NCBI GenBank assembly: GCA_022360015.1
Contig: JAKSDQ010000089.1
Coordinates: 1-64,000 of the forward strand
Length of the DNA stretch: 64,000 bases
Direction: 5' to 3'
DNA from: Cytophagales bacterium
Lineage (GTDB): Bacteria; Bacteroidota; Bacteroidia; Cytophagales; Cyclobacteriaceae
Below are positions 27,559 through 36,147 of the stretch, piece by piece (the stretch's first letter is position 1; the number at the start of each line of letters is the position of its first letter). The translations under genes and the position numbers were made by a program. Below the pieces are notes generated by a model, which saw only the letters and a list, made by a program, of their open reading frames with translations, ran no database searches and was not told the origin of the DNA.

Positions 27559-28699
27559 AAAATTAATATTTGTTCTCACGGGTTTAATATTTGGCATATG
27601 CTCTCATGTCGATGGCCAAATAGATATTAACAAGTATGACTATTCTAAAAATCAAAAAATCGAATTACAGGAATTGCGTGTGCTTATTCTGCATATCCGG
27701 GGAATACCCATTTCCTCTATTGATAAGATTACTGTTGATGGCCGCATTGATTCAACCGAGTTGGCGATGGCGCAAGCGCTGACCGTGCAATATGAGCGAT
27801 GTATTGAATCAAAATTAAATAAAGGGGCACCCTATGAGTTTTCGGAAATAGAGGACATTGTCAACCAACAAAACTTTTGCCGGGGTCATGACAATAAATC
27901 GAAAGAACTTAGCCTGCCTTTTGGTCTCCTGCTTCGGGAGACGCATGAAGAATATACGATCGTTAATAAGGTTGGGTCGTTTAAAAAGGCCAAAGCCGCT
28001 AGTTTTTCCTACGCACGCAATTTTGACACTGATGTGAATGTATGGGCAGCTAAAGGGGCGCTTATCAAACCATTTGTCCTGGGTAAAAATTTTGGTTTTA
28101 TACCTAGTGTCGTATTTAACAGACTATCTTCCAAAAGGGACACTACAGATGAGGAAGCCAATTCTTTAGTGTTTAGGGGTGGGTTGAATCGTACACTAAA
28201 TCTAAAATCAGCAGTCTTAAACCTAAGAGGATTTGTGTCACTGGCCACTGATTTTGACCTCGACTCTGATGTTAGAGCGTTAGAATTTCAAGTGGAGCCG
28301 ATATTTTTGAAATACATGGGGGTATACACTCGATTGTTTAAGGGGTTGGAAGCCAGAGGGAGGATATTTATCCATTACGAGTTGGGAAAGGTGGAAAGCG
28401 TCGGAGACAAGGAATTAGATGAAGACGATGAATTTTATCGGATAGGTCCTAAAATCGATCTGTCTCTCAGGACGGAATCATCATTGGGTTCTGCGGGGCC
28501 GGTCTTAGTAAATATTAAGTGGGAACGTCTTTACGGTATAAATGATACAAATGATTTAGAATTGTTTACCGGTAAGATCGCGGTTGATCTGGATGCAGAA
28601 GATCACTTAAAGTTTCAGGTTGAATATTCCAAGGGAAGAATCCTGCTGACACAGGAAAAAATTAACAATTTGACCATTGGTCTAGGTATAAAGTTTTAA
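27551..28699 (+). CDS. Secreted EF-hand plus beta-barrel protein of unknown function
   Basis: 382 residues from the ATG at 27551, which overlaps the upstream gene; an earlier in-frame ATG at 27500 lacks a signal. The signal peptide spans 1-22 (cleavage before QIDI). Residues 30-41 (DYSKNQKIELQE) follow the EF-hand loop pattern with ligands at 1, 3, 5 and 12. A second, imperfect loop spans 59-70 (KITVDGRIDSTE). A helical linker follows, and from about 130 the sequence alternates hydrophobic and polar residues in strands ending ...LTIGLGIKF, with a terminal aromatic residue as in outer-membrane barrels. It probably is a calcium-binding outer-membrane protein. I do not recognise a family. Confidence 0.6.
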   Translation: MIKKLIFVLTGLIFGICSHVDGQIDINKYDYSKNQKIELQELRVLILHIRGIPISSIDKITVDGRIDSTELAMAQALTVQYERCIESKLNKGAPYEFSEIEDIVNQQNFCRGHDNKSKELSLPFGLLLRETHEEYTIVNKVGSFKKAKAASFSYARNFDTDVNVWAAKGALIKPFVLGKNFGFIPSVVFNRLSSKRDTTDEEANSLVFRGGLNRTLNLKSAVLNLRGFVSLATDFDLDSDVRALEFQVEPIFLKYMGVYTRLFKGLEARGRIFIHYELGKVESVGDKELDEDDEFYRIGPKIDLSLRTESSLGSAGPVLVNIKWERLYGINDTNDLELFTGKIAVDLDAEDHLKFQVEYSKGRILLTQEKINNLTIGLGIKF

Positions 28700-28719
28700 G
28701 GAAATGCCAAAAATCATCA

Positions 28720-31104
28720 TCACATTCTCCTTCTGTTTCCGGAATAGGTCATGGCTTCGCCTTTGCCAAAACCATAGCTGAATCCCAAAGTGACAAATCG
28801 TCCTCTTTGACTGAAATTGTACAGGAAAAAGTTTTCTTGATGGGTCTCACTTTCCTGGATTCTTGAGGCGAAAACATCCCGGATCCCAAGATTCACCACG
28901 GCTTTTTTCTTTAAAAAGCCCTTGCGAACACCGATGTCCATAAATGTGGTGGCCACAACATCACTTTGTACGGTGGGGAAGCCTGAAAGATGATTGCCTG
29001 TCAGCTCGATGTCCAGATCTTTCGGTAGCTTAAATCGAGAAGTAAACCTGGCTGTCGAGCGGTCTCCTTCAAAATCAAATACCTGGCTTTCGAGGCTGCC
29101 TTCTCTGCTGAAATAGTTGTAATTAAAATCGCCATTGACAGATAACCACTTTTTGATGTCGTATTCTGCATTTAATTCTAATCCGGTAGTACGATTACTA
29201 CCTATGTTCAAGGGGGTAGTGGTGGTAACATTATCTTCAAACAGGGAGACCCGCTCGATAACATCTGTTGTATTTCTGTAATAAACACCAGTGTTCAGTG
29301 CCAGTTTTCCAACGACAAAAATACCGGTCAACTCATACGAATCGGTAAACTCAGGTTGAAGATTCGGGTTACCTGTTCGAATGTTGAAGTTATTTCTGAT
29401 ATTAAAAAATGGATTCAAATCCCAGAGCCTGGGGCGGTAGATTCTTCTGGAATAACCTGCCTGTAACGAAAACGCCTCAGAAAATTTATAAGAAGTATGG
29501 GCACTGGGAAAAAGGTTGGTGTAATTAATGTCATTGGCTTCATTGGTGGTAGCAAGTAAGGTGTTTAAGTTGGTATTTTCAACCCTCAACCCCAGCTTCA
29601 GGCCCCATTTTTCAAACTTATATGCCCCGGTACCATAAACCCCCAGAACCCGCTGATCAAATTCAAAATCATTGGTAAGGCTTTCATCAACGACCAACTC
29701 ATTGTCAATGATGTCAAATACCGCATAATCATTTCCTACGTCATTGATCACATATTGGGCGCCGGCCTCTAATGTGAATTTTTCCGAAATGGGATCAGTA
29801 TAGTCAAGCTTGAATGTATAGTCAGCTTGTTGAAACTTGGTTCTTGTCTCCTGGTCAGGAAGGCTTTCTTCCCCCTCGATAAAGACATTATCAAACCCGG
29901 AGTTTTGATCTTTCCCAAAGAACCTGCCTAAAGCGCTGAAGATCAAATCATGATCTTTGTGATCCTCAAAATCCTTTTTGTATTGTAATTCATATTGCCA
30001 TTTCGGGTTGGTAGCCTCGGTTACCTCCGTTCGGTTCCATCGTGAAGTCAAATCACCGGACGCATCAAACAACCGGAAGTTAGTTTCAGAAGGCTGATCT
30101 TCTATTTCATAAGCAAAGTTTCCTGAAAGGGTCAACACATTGTGCTTATTGATGTGATAATCTGTGCCCAGGATAATGTTGTAAAATGTTTCGTTTCGAT
30201 AGGCGGTACCATCGTTTTCAAGAATGGTATTGTTGGTCAGGTCCTGGTTAATATTTTCTGACTCCTGGGGTAATGATCGATAGCCGGCCCCAAGCTGGGT
30301 GAACAGGTTGAACTTTTCTGTTCTTCTGTTTAAACTAACGCCCACGCTATGATTATCAGGCGTTCCGGTGTTGACCGATACCGATCCGTTGATACCTTTC
30401 TTCTCTTCTTTTTTGAGCACAATGTTCAGAATTCCAGAAGTGCCCTCGGCATCATACTTGGCCGACGGGTTGGTAATGACTTCTATCTTTTCAATCATAT
30501 CGGCAGTAATCGACCCCAGGGCGTTACTTTGATCATCGGCAAGAATGGAAGGTTTACCGTCAACTAAAATTTGCACGCCTGTACTTCCTCTCAGGCTTAC
30601 CTCCCCTTCAATACTGACAGTGACTGAAGGTACTCTGTTCAGTACTTCCAGCGCTCCCATGCCTGTTGAACTGATATCATTTCCCACATTAAAAACACGC
30701 TTATCGATTTGAAACTCCGTCCGTGATTTTTCACCAGTCACTACCACCTCATCCAGCACTTTACTATCTTCTTCCAGTAAAATTGTCCCTAAGTCAACGC
30801 TCCCGTTGACGACCGTAAAATCATCGATTCGCTGTGTGACAAATCCAACCAGGCTAACCTCGATGTAGAAGTCAGAAGCCGTAGTGGATATGTTGAATGT
30901 CCCATCCATAGAGGTTGTCATGCCTGCTACAGGCGTATCTGTGGTTTTATTCCGCAGGGCCACGGTGGCAAAGGGAACAGGTTCATTGCCCGGGGCTTCC
31001 CTGACTGTACCGAAAATTTGTAGCTTGTTTTGTGCTGTAAGTTGGTAAGAACTAAAAAAACAAAGAAGTATACTTGAGAAGTAAATTGATTTCAGAGCGT
31101 TCAT
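28720..31104 (-). CDS. Outer-membrane beta-barrel receptor (TonB-receptor-like, OMP_b-brl_3 type)
   Basis: 794 residues from the ATG at 31104 (another ATG at 31113). The signal peptide ends near LTAQ. A CarboxypepD-type domain ('VREAPGNEPVPFATVALRNK') is followed by a plug-like region ('VLDEVVVTGEKSRTEFQIDK', 'GMGALEVLNRVPSVTV', 'MIEKIEVITNPSAKYDAEGT', 'GILNIVLKK') and a barrel. These plug motifs, with 'TNPSAKYDAEGT', are typical of the Bacteroidota OMP_b-brl_3 family, whose substrates are mostly unknown. It is convergent with the EF-hand gene and is not part of the PUL operon. C-terminal strands are complete. Confidence 0.85.
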   Translation of the reverse strand: MNALKSIYFSSILLCFFSSYQLTAQNKLQIFGTVREAPGNEPVPFATVALRNKTTDTPVAGMTTSMDGTFNISTTASDFYIEVSLVGFVTQRIDDFTVVNGSVDLGTILLEEDSKVLDEVVVTGEKSRTEFQIDKRVFNVGNDISSTGMGALEVLNRVPSVTVSIEGEVSLRGSTGVQILVDGKPSILADDQSNALGSITADMIEKIEVITNPSAKYDAEGTSGILNIVLKKEEKKGINGSVSVNTGTPDNHSVGVSLNRRTEKFNLFTQLGAGYRSLPQESENINQDLTNNTILENDGTAYRNETFYNIILGTDYHINKHNVLTLSGNFAYEIEDQPSETNFRLFDASGDLTSRWNRTEVTEATNPKWQYELQYKKDFEDHKDHDLIFSALGRFFGKDQNSGFDNVFIEGEESLPDQETRTKFQQADYTFKLDYTDPISEKFTLEAGAQYVINDVGNDYAVFDIIDNELVVDESLTNDFEFDQRVLGVYGTGAYKFEKWGLKLGLRVENTNLNTLLATTNEANDINYTNLFPSAHTSYKFSEAFSLQAGYSRRIYRPRLWDLNPFFNIRNNFNIRTGNPNLQPEFTDSYELTGIFVVGKLALNTGVYYRNTTDVIERVSLFEDNVTTTTPLNIGSNRTTGLELNAEYDIKKWLSVNGDFNYNYFSREGSLESQVFDFEGDRSTARFTSRFKLPKDLDIELTGNHLSGFPTVQSDVVATTFMDIGVRKGFLKKKAVVNLGIRDVFASRIQESETHQENFFLYNFSQRGRFVTLGFSYGFGKGEAMTYSGNRRRM

Positions 31105-31198
31105 TCTACTCATAACGCACTATTAACGGGTTGGTTCGGTTAAATCGGGTGAATAGTCAAAATATTCCGTTTCACTTTTAAAAACGATCGCATAATTT

Positions 31199-31360
31199 TT
31201 ACCATGCTGTGGCCTTCTTATCGTAGAAGAATTTGCCACCAGGCCCATCTTCGGACAGACAAGCAAGCCACACGATACCTTCAGCGGCCTGCTGAGGTGT
31301 ACGAGGTGCCAAACTGCCTCCCATATCTGTCTTCACCCAGCCCGGGTCAATGGCAGGGTT
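31199..31360 (-). pseudogene. C-terminal fragment of a short-chain dehydrogenase
   Basis: A frame of 53 codons reads NPAIDPGWVKTDMGGSLAPR, then TPQQAAEGIVWLACLS and GGKFFYDKKATAW before TAA. This matches the end of classical SDR oxidoreductases (N-x-V/I-x-PGWVxTDM... GxFFxDxxxxPW). A TGA directly precedes it, and no Rossmann or YxxxK region exists upstream. It is a leftover of a deleted gene between two intact minus-strand genes. Confidence 0.7.
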
Positions 31361-31470
31361 TCAAGTTATCAATTATTTTTGCCGGGCATTAAATATACTG
31401 CTCTGACCCAATAAATAATTCCATCAGGCTATTCACAAGGGATTTTATTGTTTAATTACTGATTTTTTGG

Positions 31471-32976
31471 TCAATACGAAAAATATAAAATATCTATTTG
31501 GGCATTCCGGGCATCAAATTTCATCAATATTTCTCCCACAGAAGAATAAAAATTGCTGTAAGTGGTGAATTTGTCTTTTTTCCCGACCGGGTTGGCTTTG
31601 ACATATGCTTCGGACTTTAGCTTCCGGGAGGAGTTTTGCACCATATTGTTCGCAGGCATTCTTTCCTTTTCCTTGATGACGAGATCATCTTCTACACGTC
31701 CGTCGGGGGTTATTTCAAAAGAAAACAGTTTGGCGGGCACATGGGCGGAAAAATTCAGCGTTTCATCGGCCAGTACCTTCAGGTTGATCTGGCGCTCATA
31801 GGGTTTCCGGTGTACCTTAAATTGCTTTTCATCGAGTAATTCCAGCACATCTGTATGAGCCACCTTCCAGATCAGGTTGCCCTTAAGATCATACTTCCGA
31901 ATATAAAAACCATCGTACACAGGCCCCACGGATTTGAATGGTTTTGGGCCTAAAAGGCCATAGTTATAAAGGTAGTTATGTTCACTATCCAAATGCCAAT
32001 ACCCAAAGGCCCCCGGTAGTAGAGGTGTAGCACTTGTGGTAACCATATTGGCACCGTCCGGATTGGCTGGTAAAGCTGGCGAAAAACTACCATTGGCAAT
32101 ATTTCTTGACCACATGACCGTTCGTCCGAATGCCATATCTATCATATTTGTCCACCTCTGACGAGGTATGGAAAGCGCCGATGCGGGCCTGTTATATTTA
32201 CCTTCGAGGGAAAAGTCGATAGAAAATTTTTCAGTGATCTCTGCCTGGTTGTTAAATTTCAAAATGTCAGCAAAGTTCTCGCCAGTCTCTCTGCCATACC
32301 TGGTGGCGATCAGGTAGTTTTGATTCCCGGCCTGTCCCAGGAAATGCCAAAATGTGGCGTCTTCTAATGCTTTAAGAGGAGGCAGCTTGAAATAAAATTG
32401 CTCCCATTTCAGCGTATTACGATCAAACCGGTTAAGGATCAGTCTTTCCTCCGCTTTTTTCTTTTTGTTTATCTCCCAACCATTCTCAGAGGCCAGGTAG
32501 TAAAGGTAAGCATCATCACAAAAAATGGCTTGCAGGCTTTTGCCGAATTCTTTCTTCCCCTTCATATCCATCGTTTTTACCTGCCCTTCCCGGGTTATCC
32601 GGGTAATGTAATGGGTTTTACCATTGAATTCCAAGGTGTTGGAGGCCTCCTCCCCTTTCATTTCAATGGCATAGGTAACTTGTCCCGAAGGAGAAGTGAT
32701 CAGTATGACTGTTCCGGATGTCCCATAATGATTTTCGATGGGCTTTTCCCACTGTTGATTGCCTTTGGCATCGTAGTAGATAAGTCCCAGATCTTTGTTT
32801 TTTCCTCTCAGTAAAAAATCTGTCAGTACCAAAAAGCCTTTCTCCTGAAGGTAAATTGTTTCTACAGGAAATTCCATCTTGCCTAGTTTTAATTGGCTTC
32901 TGTTATCTTGGGCCTTTACGAATAGGGTACTTGATAAAAGCACCATGGAAAGCGCTAAACAGCCTTTTTTCTTCAT
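31471..32976 (-). CDS. Secreted protein of unknown function, possibly beta-propeller
   Basis: 501 residues from the ATG at 32976, which gives a clean signal peptide (MKKKGCLALSMVLLSSTLFV, cleavage after KA). The mature protein has repeated short beta segments such as 'GLIYYDAKGNQQWEKPI', 'ILNRFDRNTLKWEQFYF' and 'YIRKYDLKGNLIWKVAH', which have the PQQ/propeller-blade flavour of [Y/F]-D-x-x-G-x-x-x-W. No catalytic motif is seen. It is encoded behind the SDR remnant and has no close partner. A periplasmic or surface-bound role is likely. I do not recognise a named family. Confidence 0.55.
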   Translation of the reverse strand: MKKKGCLALSMVLLSSTLFVKAQDNRSQLKLGKMEFPVETIYLQEKGFLVLTDFLLRGKNKDLGLIYYDAKGNQQWEKPIENHYGTSGTVILITSPSGQVTYAIEMKGEEASNTLEFNGKTHYITRITREGQVKTMDMKGKKEFGKSLQAIFCDDAYLYYLASENGWEINKKKKAEERLILNRFDRNTLKWEQFYFKLPPLKALEDATFWHFLGQAGNQNYLIATRYGRETGENFADILKFNNQAEITEKFSIDFSLEGKYNRPASALSIPRQRWTNMIDMAFGRTVMWSRNIANGSFSPALPANPDGANMVTTSATPLLPGAFGYWHLDSEHNYLYNYGLLGPKPFKSVGPVYDGFYIRKYDLKGNLIWKVAHTDVLELLDEKQFKVHRKPYERQINLKVLADETLNFSAHVPAKLFSFEITPDGRVEDDLVIKEKERMPANNMVQNSSRKLKSEAYVKANPVGKKDKFTTYSNFYSSVGEILMKFDARNAQIDILYFSY

Positions 32977-33425
32977 AAAAAATAGATGCATAGTTGAAAA
33001 AATTTGATGGGTGGATTAGGTGTATCTTTTGCTTGGAAATTTAAACTTTGTCTTAGGAAAAAATGTTAACTTTTTAATATTCATCTGGCAAAAGTATTCC
33101 AAATATATGTTGTGTTTTGTATTAAACACCGGATGAACATTACCTCTGCAAGATGGGCTTCAATATTTTCAATGAATTGTTCTGCCCTACCATGACTAAT
33201 GTCTGGATTGGCAGGCGGTAGTTGAGAGAATTAACAGGATCATGTACCAAGTACTGTTCATATTTCGTATGGCTACCAAGACTACCTGTATTTTTTGATT
33301 TATCTCAGCAGTTATATTTATCATGTAATCCTGCTCCATTGAGAATTTTACCGCCCCGAAACCCACCGATTGTTTATCCTGTCTTGCGCTTCTTCCCTAT
33401 TGGCAATGGTCTATAGAGTCTTTAT
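32977..33425. other. Intergenic region with a decayed coding trace
   Basis: No intact gene. On the minus strand (about 33420 to 33140) one frame reads protein-like text with several stops, including 'TIGGFRGGKILNGAGLHDKY' and 'LVHDPVNSLNYRLPIQTLV'. This may be an old remnant, but I cannot name the family. The right end leads into the palindromic operators of the BlaI-type gene. Confidence 0.25.
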
Positions 33426-33443
33426 AAACTAAAAAATTAGTTT
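33426..33443. promoter_or_regulatory. Palindromic operator 1 upstream of the BlaI-type regulator
   Basis: AAACTAAAAAATTAGTTT: 7-bp arms AAACTAA/TTAGTTT around a 4-nt centre. It shares the TTAGTT/AACTAA half-site with two more palindromes at 33471 and 33490. BlaI/MecI repressors bind such dyads as dimers. Confidence 0.55.
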
Positions 33444-33470
33444 ATTATTTGGAAAAGTTAAATGAAGTTC

Positions 33471-33485
33471 TTAGTTTTGAACTAA
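33471..33485. promoter_or_regulatory. Palindromic operator 2 upstream of the BlaI-type regulator
   Basis: TTAGTTTTGAACTAA: 6-bp arms TTAGTT/AACTAA around a 3-nt centre. It is 28 bp downstream of operator 1. Confidence 0.55.
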
Positions 33486-33489
33486 TGAT

Positions 33490-33503
33490 TTAGTTTAAAC
33501 TAA
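33490..33503. promoter_or_regulatory. Palindromic operator 3 upstream of the BlaI-type regulator
   Basis: TTAGTTTAAACTAA is a perfect 14-bp palindrome with the same half-site as operators 1 and 2. A partly overlapping, weaker dyad AACTGTATAGTT follows at 33502-33513. The site ends 38 bp before the repressor ATG, well placed for autorepression. Confidence 0.6.
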
Positions 33504-33541
33504 CTGTATAGTTTGTAAATCTGGGCAAAACAAATCAATCC

Positions 33542-33904
33542 ATGAAAGAATTAACGAAAGCCGAAGAAGAAATCATGCAGGTGCTATGGGAACTGGACGC
33601 AGCATTTGTGAAAGACATCATCACTCAATTACCCGAGCCCAAACCTGCATACAACACAGTTTCCACCATTGTTCGAATCTTGCAGCAAAAGGGATTTGTG
33701 GGTCATGAAATACATGGTAAGTCTCATAAATATCATCCTTTGATTACCAAGGAATCCTATACCCGATCCTTTATGAAAGGATTTGTAAAAAGGTACTTCA
33801 GTGGATCCTATCAGCAGATGATTTCATTTTTCACCAAAGAAGATGACCTTAGCCTCAAGGAACTGGAGCAACTTCTTCATAAACTTAAAAACAAGGACTC
33901 ATGA
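33542..33904 (+). CDS. BlaI/MecI/CopY-family transcriptional repressor
   Basis: 120 residues. The winged-helix N-terminal half has the family pattern 'LTKAEEEIMQVLWELDAAFV', followed by KDIITQL, then 'PAYNTVSTIVRILQQKGFVG', where the YNTVxTxxxRLxxKG recognition helix is clear. The C-terminal half (about 75-120) is the dimerisation helix region. In relatives, repression is lifted when the partner M56 protease is activated. The stop overlaps the start of that partner gene by 4 bp (ATGA). Three palindromes lie directly upstream, so it is probably autoregulated. In Bacteroidota these pairs often control genes other than beta-lactamases. Confidence 0.92.
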   Translation: MKELTKAEEEIMQVLWELDAAFVKDIITQLPEPKPAYNTVSTIVRILQQKGFVGHEIHGKSHKYHPLITKESYTRSFMKGFVKRYFSGSYQQMISFFTKEDDLSLKELEQLLHKLKNKDS

Positions 33905-35418
33905 GCAATTATTTGATAGAACTTTCGGTGAGCCATATGGCATTGATTTCAGGCTATTGGTTCTTTCTGAGAAAAGAGCGGCAGTATGTGAAAATGAGGT
34001 TTTATCTTATAGGTTCTACACTCCTGGCACTTATCATTCCATTGCTCAAACTACCAAAGCTACCATTTAACAATACGAGTGAGGAACCCGTTGATGCCGT
34101 ATCTATGGAAGCCATCCCACCGGATGCTATCACCATTAGTCCCATGGCTGATCAATCCATCTGGAACTATGATCTCTTGATCTGGATATATATAGTCATT
34201 AGTGTATTCTTTCTGTTCAAATTCTTTAGCGGTGTATTCTACCCTATCTACTTAGAGCGCCGGAGTAACTATGAGAAGTTTAATGACTTGTATATTCGCA
34301 AAGTCGGGAATATTAAGGGAAGTTTTACCTTTTTCAACTGGATTTTCCTGAGTGATGCAATCGATACAAACCAGCGGGATTATGACGCTATTCTGAAGCA
34401 CGAACAAGCACATGCTTCTTTGGGTCACACCTACGATCTCATATTCTTTGAGCTGTTTAAGGTATGTTTTTGGTGGCTCCCTACGACATGGTTTATCATT
34501 AAAGAAATTAAAAAAATACACGAATATCAGGCTGATGCTTATGTACTTAAGTCGCATGATGTTGACCAATATTCGTCTATACTGATCAGTTCTACTTTGA
34601 AATCAAATGGACTGAGCCTGGCCAGCTCATTTCATGATGGTTTAATTCTAAAACGATTAATAGCAATGAAACAACAAGCAAAAAAAGTAAGCCCATGGAA
34701 ACTTTGGGTTTTATCGGCACTGAGCGCTTTACTTTTCATAGTATTTGCGTGCAGCGAAGAAAAACAAAATACCCCCGACCCTGACTTCCATACTGATGCG
34801 TCCAAAATGGGAGAAGAACTCTTTACTATAGTGGAAGAGCTCCCTGAATTTGAAGGAGGAATGGACGCTTTCTACGACTATGTAGGAAAAGAAGTGAAAT
34901 ATCCCTCACAAGCACTACAGATGGGTGTTGAGGGGCACGTATTTGTCAACTTCGTTGTTGAGAAAGATGGTTCCTTATCAGATGTGAGGGTTATCAGAGG
35001 GATTGGTGCGGGCTGTGACAGGGAAGTTGTAAGGGGCGTGCGAAATGCTGCTTCGTTCAAGCCTGGAAAACAAAGAGGTAAGCCGGTAAGGGTGCGAATG
35101 GTAATGCCGGTAACCTTCAAGCTTAGCGAAGGTGAGACGAATGCAGACAATGGCAAAGGAGGAATGATCATCGTAGAGTATGCTCAAATTATAGGGAATG
35201 AGCTAAAAGTAGACGCCAGCTACGCCAATGGTGAATGGTCCGGTACGGTCTATGACGAGGGAGGCAAGGGACTTCCCGGGGCGAACATCGTGGTAGCCGG
35301 AACCACGGCCGGGACCGTATCTGATTTAGATGGCACTTTTACGGTGAAGGCCAATGAATCCAAGGATCTTCATATAAGTTTTATGGGTTATGAAAGTGTG
35401 AAATTAGAAGGAAAATAA
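33901..35418 (+). CDS. M56-family (BlaR1-like) membrane protease fused to TonB and CarboxypepD-type domains
   Basis: 505 residues. Membrane spans lie near 8-22, 36-52, 90-112 and 270-288. The M56 zinc site is HEQAH (His167, Glu168, His171), with 'KKIHEYQADAYVLK' downstream as the third-ligand region. After the last span, about residues 315-400 form a TonB C-terminal domain ('FVNFVVEKDGSLSDVRVIRG', 'FKPGKQRGKPVRVRMVMPV'), and 440-505 form a CarboxypepD-type beta-sandwich ('GKGLPGANIVVAGTTAGTVS'). A sensor-protease that may also pass TonB-type signals is implied. Its first codon overlaps the repressor stop. Degraded copies of its 3' end occur at 41282-41412 and 51002-51139. Confidence 0.88.
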   Translation: MSNYLIELSVSHMALISGYWFFLRKERQYVKMRFYLIGSTLLALIIPLLKLPKLPFNNTSEEPVDAVSMEAIPPDAITISPMADQSIWNYDLLIWIYIVISVFFLFKFFSGVFYPIYLERRSNYEKFNDLYIRKVGNIKGSFTFFNWIFLSDAIDTNQRDYDAILKHEQAHASLGHTYDLIFFELFKVCFWWLPTTWFIIKEIKKIHEYQADAYVLKSHDVDQYSSILISSTLKSNGLSLASSFHDGLILKRLIAMKQQAKKVSPWKLWVLSALSALLFIVFACSEEKQNTPDPDFHTDASKMGEELFTIVEELPEFEGGMDAFYDYVGKEVKYPSQALQMGVEGHVFVNFVVEKDGSLSDVRVIRGIGAGCDREVVRGVRNAASFKPGKQRGKPVRVRMVMPVTFKLSEGETNADNGKGGMIIVEYAQIIGNELKVDASYANGEWSGTVYDEGGKGLPGANIVVAGTTAGTVSDLDGTFTVKANESKDLHISFMGYESVKLEGK

Positions 35419-35449
35419 GGGGGTAACTGATGAATACAAACATATCGCG

Positions 35450-35480
35450 AGGTTAAGTGGACACATTCACCACTTAACCT
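35450..35480 (+). terminator. Hairpin downstream of the M56-TonB gene
   Basis: AGGTTAAGTGG, a 9-nt loop, then CCACTTAACCT: a perfect 11-bp stem starting 31 bp after the stop codon. No T-run follows, so it is either a weak terminator or an mRNA 3'-stabilising hairpin. Confidence 0.5.
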
Positions 35481-35690
35481 GGCGGTATTCATTAAAACTA
35501 ATCAAAAACAAAAGAACTACGAAAAGTAACTCAAAAAAATAAAATCACCCCAAAACCTACCTACAACAAGGTATTTTTCACCTGACTATTTAAACCGGCT
35601 CGAAATAAGCTTTCATCATATTTGATTTGTTTGTAGTATTGCGGCAATTTAGATTAATTCCAAATAAAGATATGGCAAGCTAAAATAAAT

Positions 35691-36029
35691 GTGGCTAACA
35701 AAGTTTATCTGCGGGTGTTGGATGAAGAAAAAATGGCTTGGCCGGGAGATAATTTAGCAAATGATTATTTTGATAATGTATGGCAAGTGGCACTTTTAGA
35801 TGTCGGCACAGGTGAAATGGAAACGGTAGAAGCATTGCCTTACCTGATATGGTTTAATACCTTCCAAATGGATGACCGGTTATTTGTAGAAACCCAGGAA
35901 GAACAAGGAGATGCATACAATAACCGTATTGTGAAAATTAATGAAGTAACGCCCGATGGTAAAAACTTTGAACAGGTATATGCGTGTAGTGCCTGCCGTT
36001 TTATCCAGGAGATTGCGCGTTTGCGATGA
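35691..36029 (+). CDS. Hypothetical protein, possibly a C-terminal gene remnant
   Basis: 112 residues from a GTG at 35691. The frame is open back to a stop at 35655-35657 but offers no ATG. The sequence (ANKVYLRVLDEEKMAWPG..., '...YLIWFNTFQMDDRLFVETQE', '...FEQVYACSACRFIQEIARLR') is beta-rich with two Cys in a CSAC pattern near the end. There is no signal peptide. The missing ATG and the lack of a visible ribosome site make an N-terminally truncated gene plausible. No family is recognised. Confidence 0.35.
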   Translation: MANKVYLRVLDEEKMAWPGDNLANDYFDNVWQVALLDVGTGEMETVEALPYLIWFNTFQMDDRLFVETQEEQGDAYNNRIVKINEVTPDGKNFEQVYACSACRFIQEIARLR

Positions 36030-36134
36030 CCATCACCATTTGAAAGGTATTTTCGAAAATCAAACGTGATTAGTTGTAGCCCATGTGATGCATACTCATT
36101 TTAGCCAGACGTTGTGAGCAAGACCGGAAAACGC

Positions 36135-36142
36135 TAACTTTG
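36135..36142 (+). promoter_or_regulatory. Candidate -7 element for the DUF262 gene
   Basis: TAACTTTG matches the Bacteroidota TAnnTTTG -7 consensus, with a TTG about 19 bp upstream (36114-36116) as -33. Transcription would then start at about the ATG (36148), implying a leaderless or very short-leader mRNA, so this remains a candidate only. Confidence 0.35.
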
Positions 36143-36147
36143 TAAAT

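Noticed and set aside
33435-33452. TATTATTTG as a Bacteroidota -7 box for the BlaI operon
   Set aside because: The spacing between TA and TTTG is three, not two, and no -33 element is seen.
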